NCBI GenBank assembly: GCA_029891385.1
Contig: CM057224.1
Span: forward strand, 35,407,005-35,471,004
DNA length: 64,000 nucleotides
Reading direction: 5' to 3'
From: Erythroxylum novogranatense
Lineage: Eukaryota; Streptophyta; Magnoliopsida; Malpighiales; Erythroxylaceae
Shown here: positions 57,460 to 64,000 of the stretch, piece by piece
How the letters are laid out: each line of letters opens with the position of its first letter
Position numbering within the stretch: the first letter of the stretch is position 1
Made by a program: the position numbers and the translations under genes
The notes under the pieces: generated by a model
Told to the model about the DNA's origin: nothing
The model's input: the letters and a program-made list of their open reading frames with translations, nothing else
Databases searched by the model: none

Positions 57460-57606
57460 TTCTGTCCAATATTACTCTGTCTTATTCTGTCTCATGAAAT
57501 CTCAGTCATTTATTTTGTGGGATCCACGCGGGACCTACATAGGACCTACATAAATAAATGGGTGAGATTTATTGGACACAATAAGACACCATAATATTGG
57601 ACAAAA
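57460..57606. mobile_element. Inverted-repeat MITE or foldback downstream of the ABCB gene
   Basis: Arms of about 55 bp (57460-57516 and 57552-57606) are complementary over most of their length, with GTCCAATATTA and GTGTCTTATT-like blocks in order, around a 35-base centre that holds GGGACCTACATAGGACCTACA. It lies about 320 bp beyond the ABCB stop, perhaps within or just after the 3' UTR. The superfamily is uncertain because no clear TSD was found. Confidence 0.7.
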
Positions 57607-57927
57607 GATATGGACTCCGTAAAAGTTGCTAGCAATCTAGCACCATATGTATGAAATTGATGAGATACCATCATCTCCAAGACATGAACTTGTATCAATT
57701 TTCTTTCCTTCATTTTGTATGAAAACCCAAAACACATAATAACGACAAGAAGCAATCCAACTGGGTAAAAGAAAAAAAGAAAAAGAAAAAAGCCATTATG
57801 ATATTTTACAGAAATATCCCAATATGTGAGCATGATTTGTTGTCTTCAGTTAACTTTATATTGAGTCAATTACTCGGTACTTGAATGTCGATTATTACAG
57901 AGTTACCTGTGTTCTTTCTTAACGCTA
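57607..57927 (-). other. Likely 3' untranslated region of the ABCB gene
   Basis: The 321 bp after the stop codon are AT-rich. The minus strand has AATAAA-like words near 57549-57556 and others further out, but no single poly(A) site can be chosen. The 95-codon frame at 57546-57833 on this strand has no recognisable content. Confidence 0.45.
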
Positions 57928-60900
57928 TTAATGGCGTTGTCCTTGTTGCTGTTGGAGGCTGATCAGCTTGAAGTACGCTCCACTTTTGTTTTCTATTAGG
58001 CTTGAGTGTGTCCCGTTCTCTATGACTTTTCCATCCTGTATAACGGATATTTGGTCTGCATTCTTTATTGTGGACAGCCTATGAGCCACCATGACTGTTG
58101 TCCGGTTCCTCATCAATCTGTCAAGAGCTTGTTGTACAACACGCTCCGACTCCACGTCTAAAGCGCTTGTGGCTTCATCTAGCAGCAAGATTTCCGGGTT
58201 CTTTAGAACTGCCCTGGCAATGGCTACTCTTTGCTTCTGGCCTCCAGAGAGTTGCACCCCTCGTTCCCCGACTTTTGTTGAGTAGCCCTCGGGAAGAGCG
58301 CTAATGAAGTTATGTGCATTAGCAAGCTTGGCAGCTTCGATCACTTCTCCTTCAGACGCTCCTTCCCTTCCATAAAGAATGTTTTCGTAAATTGATGTAG
58401 CGAAAAGAGCTGGCTCTTGCTGGACTAGGCCAATATGTTTCCGTAGGGACTTCAGCTTGAGCTTCTTTATGTCTATACCTGTAGACATGAATGTATCATT
58501 GTTGTATACAGGTTTTGAGCAACTAAATTTTGTCTTGAAAGAGAAATTTTCTTTCAAATGGAATCATTCGCAAGAAAATGGCAGATTTAGTAGAATTCCA
58601 GGAGAAATGTATTGAGATGATACATCTATTTACTTTATAATCCTTGCATGATCAATTATGGCAAACTGAGCTCAGAAGAACTTACCATCGACCATAACTT
58701 TTCCATCAGTTGGGTCATAGAACCGAAGTATAAGAGAAAGAACGGAGCTTTTACCAGACCCACTTTGCCCTACCAAGGCCATGCTCTTTCCTGATCGTAC
58801 GTGTAGGTTAAAGTCCTTGAAAATCATTACATCTGGTCTTGAAGGATAACTGAAGTGGACATCTCTAAGCTCAATTGTGCCCTCTACATTCTTCAACTCC
58901 TCACCAACTTCACCTTTTACAAGCGTTGTCCGATCCAGAACCTCAAACACTGATGCAACCATTTGGTTTCCTTTCAGAAGATCTGGGACTAACGCCAGAG
59001 TTTCACCCATGGCCAGTGCAGTCACAATCAAAACCATGAAAGATTTCATGATAGATTTAAAGGTTGCCTGCTCCTTTCCCATCAAAACAGAACCGTACCT
59101 ACTCAAAAACAAAACAAATTAAGCAAGTACTTGAATCCATGTCATGCATTGCCTAATCTATTCAAGACAAAGCTTGGTGACAGGACTAATCAATGATACA
59201 TTCACTTCACTTGATACAATGTGAAACCAGGTCACTTACCACAAGGCCAGCCCGTAAGATGAGAAGATGAAGAACTGGGATATGCCATAGAACATTCCTG
59301 CAATCTGACCACGAGTGAAAGAGCGCTTGGAAGGTTCTACGAGCTCATGGGCGTAAAGGTTGAGTACCTTCTCTTCAGCGCAGAATGCTGCAACAGTACG
59401 GATGTTACTCACAGCTTCACCGGCCAGCATGTTAGCCTTGAGATATGCCTTACTCAAGTTGCCACCATACCCTTGCATAAACAGTTTCTGAATTTCATGG
59501 GAATAGCATGCAATTAGTAGATATCCTGGCAAATGAAATGTTTGCTGGTATTCATTTGATTAAAGAAAAGAGGGAAACCTCACTAATGTGACCACTAATG
59601 ATCAGAGGATATGTGGCAATGACTACAAGCGTGATCCTCCAGTTCAAGATGAAAGCAATCACAAATGCTGCAACAACAAGGCCTACATTCTGTAAGAGAA
59701 TGGTCGATCGATCAACTACTATAGCTCGTAACAAAGTTGCATCAGTCTCAAGGCGTGAGGTTAACAAAGAACTTGAGTTGTTCAAGTCATCGAACCATCC
59801 AATCTCGTTCCTCAAAATAGCTGCAATCCAAAATAGGAGAAAAGTCAGGGAAAAAAGGATAACTGCGAACACTAAATGAATGTAAATGAAATGGATTTTT
59901 TCTTACCAGAAAACATCTTTTCCCTCACACGATCAGTGAGACGTGCTCCCATGATCCCAAAGCTGAGATGTTCAATAGAATATACAATAACAGAAAGAAC
60001 TGCACCACAGCAAAAGAGGATTGCGATCTTTTTGATCTCATGGCAAGTTGTATCCCAGTCCATGTAAAAGGCTACAAGAGCTTGAGAGACTCCAAGCGCG
60101 AAGAGAGGCATCTGGGTTCCAGCAATGAATGCAGAAATGGTGCCAATGACCCCATAAATCCAATCAGGAGCAATCATTGAATAAAGCCTTTTCGCTGAAA
60201 CATGAGTTGGTTTCGTGGATTCCATCCCATCAACGCTAGCATAGTTCACAGAATCCCTTTCAGAGCGAAAACTTGCACCGAAGCTTGATCTTGTGCGGGA
60301 TAATTCTCTAGAGTATCTTATGCTGAAATAACAATAAAGCATATTGTTAAAAGGCTGAAGATCTTCTGCAGATTAGTGCTATAAGAGTTCTTCAAGGACC
60401 GATTGAGGGGTTTCCATAAATACCTGGACAGTCGTCCCATCGTAGGACCGATTGAGGGGTGGCGCTGCAGGGATGCTGTCTCCTGGACACGAACTAGTGA
60501 TGCATATGCGCTATCTGAGTCTGACATGAGTTCCTCATGGCTCCCAATTTCCACTATCTTCCCTTCTTGAACAACGGCAATCACATCTGCATTCCTAATG
60601 GTAGACAGCCTGTGAGCCACCATAACCGTTGTTCTTCCAACCACGGCACGATCAAGTGCCTCTTGGACACTTTTCTCAGACTCTGCATCGAGGGCACTTG
60701 TTGCTTCATCTAGCAAAAGAATAGATGGATTCTTCACTATCGCACGTGATATTGCTATCCTTTGCTTTTGTCCACCTGATAGTTGTACCCCTCTCTCACC
60801 AACCTGCAGGTCTCCATCAAAAAGGATTCAAAATCTTGTCACTCTGAATATAAGCGTTAGAAATTCTAGTACCTGAGTTTCAAATCCGTCCGGGAGATTG

Positions 60901-63900
60901 TTGATAAAAGACAATGCTTCTGAAAGTTTAGCAGCACGGGTGATCTCATCGAGTGTGGCGTCATCTTTTCCATATAGAATGTTTTCCCTTATCGTCGTTG
61001 CGAATAGGGCAGGCTCTTGATTAACTAATCCAATTTTCTGCCTAAGCCACTTTAGGTCTAGGTGTTGTATGTTATGCCCATCTAATAGTATCTTTCCAGA
61101 TAAAGGCTCGTAAAAACGTTCTATTAAAGATATGACTGTGCTCTTCCCAGACCCACTTCCTCCGACAAGAGCCACAATTTTGCCAGGAGGAATATCCAAA
61201 CGAAGTTTATTGAAGATCAACACGTCAGGACGAGATGGGTAGCTAAAAGAAACATCCTTGAATTCTATATGACCTTCCAATTTGGCTAAGGCTCGACCAG
61301 ATTTTGAGCTCGCTTTGCTCATTGTGGTCCTCTCTATCATCTGAAAGATGGGGTAGGCTGCTGCCTTAGCTCGAACAAATGCAGTAATATCTGGTGCTGC
61401 CTGACCTAGTGACCTGAAAAAGCATTTAGAATTGTCGGCGATTGCCATCCATTTGGATTCATTTATTATCTAATGTGCTAAAACAAAGTGAAAAAGAATA
61501 AAAGACACAGAACTCACAGGCCAGAAATAACAACATTGAGCATGGTGGTGAACGATTCACCGCCATTGGCAATTTTTTTGTGAACAACAATGCTAGTGAA
61601 CCAAACAAGCAACGCCCATGAAAGGAAAAGGACACAGTGCATTGTCCCCAGTCCCAAACCCTTAGCTAGCCCCGCTTTTTTCCCGTACTGATACGTGTTC
61701 TTCAAAGCTTCTTTATATGATCTCACTGCTCTGTCCTCTCCTGTAAACGCTTGCACTGTTCTCACATTACCAATCACCTGACAAGTACCAATCAAACTGT
61801 CCTTAAGGTCACACGAATAAGCAAAGCAACAAGGTATGGTACGACGTTCCTGTCAAAGAAGAAGTTTCGTTACAATGGTAAGGAAAGAAACTGACCTCCT
61901 CCGCGATTTCACCAGCCTTGACATAAGATTTACGAACTCTGGCTATTAAACCAATTGTCACGTACGCATATATGCCACCAGCCAGTGCAATTAAGGGGAC
62001 TATAGACAGCGTCACCAGACTTATCTGCCACACTCTCACGAACCCTATAATAAATCCTGCCAGAAACCGGCTTATGTAGTGCATGAAATTCCCTACCTGC
62101 GTACATGTCCGATTCCAGTTACATATATTTCATGGAGATATCAAGTGTTTTAATCTATACTTTATCATCTGCTCATTTCATAATTGAATACTTAACATGT
62201 AATTATCCAAATTTCATGAAAGGCTAATTTTTTGAAGATCCCCAAGAGAATTATTCCACCATATTCAGACTCAAAATATAAGAAGGGAAAATCTGAAAAA
62301 AAAAAAAATTAGTTGGACTTACCATAGATGGCAAAGGAAAAACAAAATACAGCCATTCACCCAACCGACCTATATATAAATGCTATTAACTTTCCACGCT
62401 CTTCTTCTTGGCAGTAACTCAATAAATGTCACATACCAGACAAGACATTTACTAGGTGGAGACATTTGTTGCAGAGAACTCAATAAAATAAAAGTGTCAA
62501 AACTCCACGAAACACAATAATTCTCTTGGGAAGAAGAGAGAAACAGTTATTATCGGATACATGCCAGCTTACTAGTTCTGAAATCGAAAAGTCTCACTCT
62601 CAACGTTTTGACTTTGAATCCAGTCATCGAAAAACCTTGGAACTTATGTATCCATTATTCGATGTATCCATTATTCGTTTCAGGTCCGTACGTCTTTGTT
62701 AAATCAGTTGACTTTTGGTCATAAACCCATCAAAATGAAAGAAAATGGCCTTCATACTTCCAATCATATTATTCCAAGCTTAGCATGTAGTCATGTTTTT
62801 ATATATATATATATATCCTCATACCAATCTTCCAATTTAGATCCATCTAGTGGATATATAGAGGAGTACATTCTCCTGGCTTACAAGTTCTTAAATCTTT
62901 TTACTGTTCTACAATCAAATTTTTTGGAAAAGAAAAAAGGGTATTGAAACCATGATGGTGATTGAGAAATTTTTAGGTTTATGTGACAGAAAAAAAAAAA
63001 GATACCTTTTCAGAAATTGCGTCCTGGACGACAATAATGTCACTAGTAATTGCAGCTATGACCTCTCCAGTTGATGCTTCAGTGTCAAATAAACTGATGT
63101 CTTGATTTAACGTTGATCTCAAATACGCCATTCTCATCTTTGCCGCTTGACGCTCTCCGGTATGCATCCAACATGCCACCTCTAAATCAAATAAAACCAT
63201 TACTTCAATTAATATATGTAACTGAATTGTGTAAACATACATCTCCACATGGGCATTTGATATTTAGTTGAAGAAACTGATAATTGGAAGGATTGGAATT
63301 TTACCTAGCCATGATGAAAATAGTATAGCCACACTCAGATAAACAAAATCCAAAGAGTACTGCAAATAGGAAGATCAATCAAAATTTAGAAATAAAACAT
63401 TAATTTTCACATACAAAAAACAAGTGAAAATGATCTATGCAAGATGAGAATTATGTAAAAACAGCCCATCCTATACTGAAGATCAGATAGTAACCTTCAC
63501 TAACTTGGGTATATATATATACCTTACACAAGAGAGACACGGGAAAGAACCAAATTGGTGCAAGTTTTTACATCCACAGAAACCTCGTGACTACTACTAT
63601 CTCCGCAGCATAAAGATAAGCCTTTTCTCAATATGTTCAAGAAAATATTAGTGTTTCATAATTATACTTAAAACTACCTTAGCAACTCTATGAGAGGCTT
63701 GTTTGGGGAAGAGATATGCCATTCCAATAACATTTATCAACTTTCCAAAGAAAATGAAGAACACAGGGACTGAAGCTCCATGAGCACAAGCTCCAATGGA
63801 GCCCAACCCCATCAAGACGTAATCATAGAAGTCCGCAAATGTGAACAGCTTGAGAAGAGGGACTTTTTGCTGCTTCTCTCGGTCTGATTTCTCCTTCTTG

Positions 63901-63947
63901 TCCATGCCGATATCATCTTTCTCTTCCTTGTTCGGAGACGAACTCAT
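57928..63947 (-). CDS. ABCB2: ABC transporter B family member (P-glycoprotein type, ABCB2/ABCB10-like)
   Basis: Full-size ABCB exporter of 1,250 residues, expected in the plasma or an internal membrane; the transported substrate is not known from sequence. Coding exons on the minus strand: 63947-63678, 63359-63305, 63181-63006, 62096-61896, 61777-61518, 61413-60873, 60803-60424, 60322-59907, 59820-59579, 59487-59240, 59098-58686, 58478-57928. All introns are GT-AG and all phases join (3,753 bases including TAA). Layout: charged N-terminus, membrane domain 1 (about 45-330), nucleotide-binding domain 1 with Walker [10 protein letters not shown] at 405-413, signature LSGGQ at 509-513 and Walker B D533/E534, a linker rich in S and R, membrane domain 2 (about 690-975), and domain 2 with GQSGSGKSS at 1040-1048, LSGGQ at 1144-1148 and D1168/E1169. 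All catalytic residues are present. The start is the Met of M-S-S-S-P-N-K. Overall sequence is closest, from memory, to Arabidopsis ABCB2 and ABCB10. Confidence 0.96.
62097..63005 (-). other. Intron 3 of the ABCB gene (909 bp)
   Basis: This is by far the longest intron; the others are 69 to 317 bp. It interrupts between S-E-K and V-G-N in the first membrane domain. It holds a (TA)8 tract (62798-62814) and a duplicated TATCCATTATTCG(A/T) near 62648-62672. No transposon ends were recognised. Confidence 0.85.
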
Positions 63948-64000
63948 GTCGAGGCGGAGGGATCTGAAGGAGAGTGTGAGTGTTAGTTGGGAAAGAAACA
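63948..64000 (-). promoter_or_regulatory. 5' untranslated leader of the ABCB gene (partial)
   Basis: The 53 bp before the start codon, read on the minus strand, are purine/pyrimidine-biased (TCTCCTTCAGATCCCTCCGC) and have no upstream ATG. The promoter lies outside the window. Confidence 0.6.

Noticed and set aside
58091..58304. Plus-strand frames of 64 and 68 codons across the last ABCB exon
   Set aside because: They are antisense shadows of the conserved second nucleotide-binding domain.
60873..61448. Possible alternative ABCB ends such as the frame running past 60873
   Set aside because: The extension past the GT donor reads intron sequence; the GT-AG junction restores the family sequence in phase.

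Overview
This is a stretch of nuclear DNA from a flowering plant, very likely a eudicot. The signs are GT-AG introns in a plant ABC-transporter gene, LTR retrotransposons of plant lineages (Athila/Tat-like Ty3/gypsy, Ty1/copia), plant hAT, PIF/Harbinger, CACTA and Helitron remains, and a piece of a TIR-type NLR gene (a class absent from grasses). The species cannot be named from the sequence. About 90% of the window is transposon-derived; the only intact gene is at the right end.

Layout. 1-5809: end of a decayed Ty3/gypsy element with its 3.06-kb 3' LTR. 5810-12509 and 17173-18550: a composite of Helitron coding remains, a copia fragment, a rearranged and duplicated NLR fragment and many short repeats built on an AGACG core; an LTR element (here LTR-F, 12510-17172, minus strand) is inserted in it. 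18560-26814: a decayed minus-strand copia element cut by a hAT element (18860-19898), a Harbinger element (19950-21056) and a solo LTR (21656-22954). 26815-44390: a decayed plus-strand Athila-like element (Athila-1) carrying solo LTR-A (27568-30415) and solo LTR-B (34424-42176), the latter holding solo LTR-C (37583-41223). 44400-54406: a 5'-truncated LTR (LTR-D) split by LTR-E (45444-48345) and by a second Athila-like element (Athila-2, 49059-53371) with a recognisable gag. 54407-57927: spacer with a CACTA end, a tandem repeat and an inverted-repeat MITE. 57928-63947: a 12-exon minus-strand ABCB transporter gene, 1,250 codons, most like Arabidopsis ABCB2/ABCB10.

Most insertion borders can be fixed to the base because the target-site duplications (TSDs) survive: ATCCA (LTR-F), CTAATAAG (hAT), TAA (Harbinger), ATAGT (solo LTR), GAATG (LTR-A), ATTAT (LTR-B), ATGCC (LTR-C), ACCAA (LTR-E) and TTATT (Athila-2). 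They give a relative order of insertion.

The most interesting signals are in the long non-coding LTRs. Across LTRs of two terminal types (TGTAACATC- and TGTTGGG-) I see a splice-donor-like and a splice-acceptor-like site in the same relative order, conserved hairpins between them (one with a compensatory base change), recurring modules of about 100 bp, and family-specific arrays of short CG-containing palindromes. These suggest long structured, possibly spliced LTR transcripts. That reading is inference; the sequence similarities are what I see directly.
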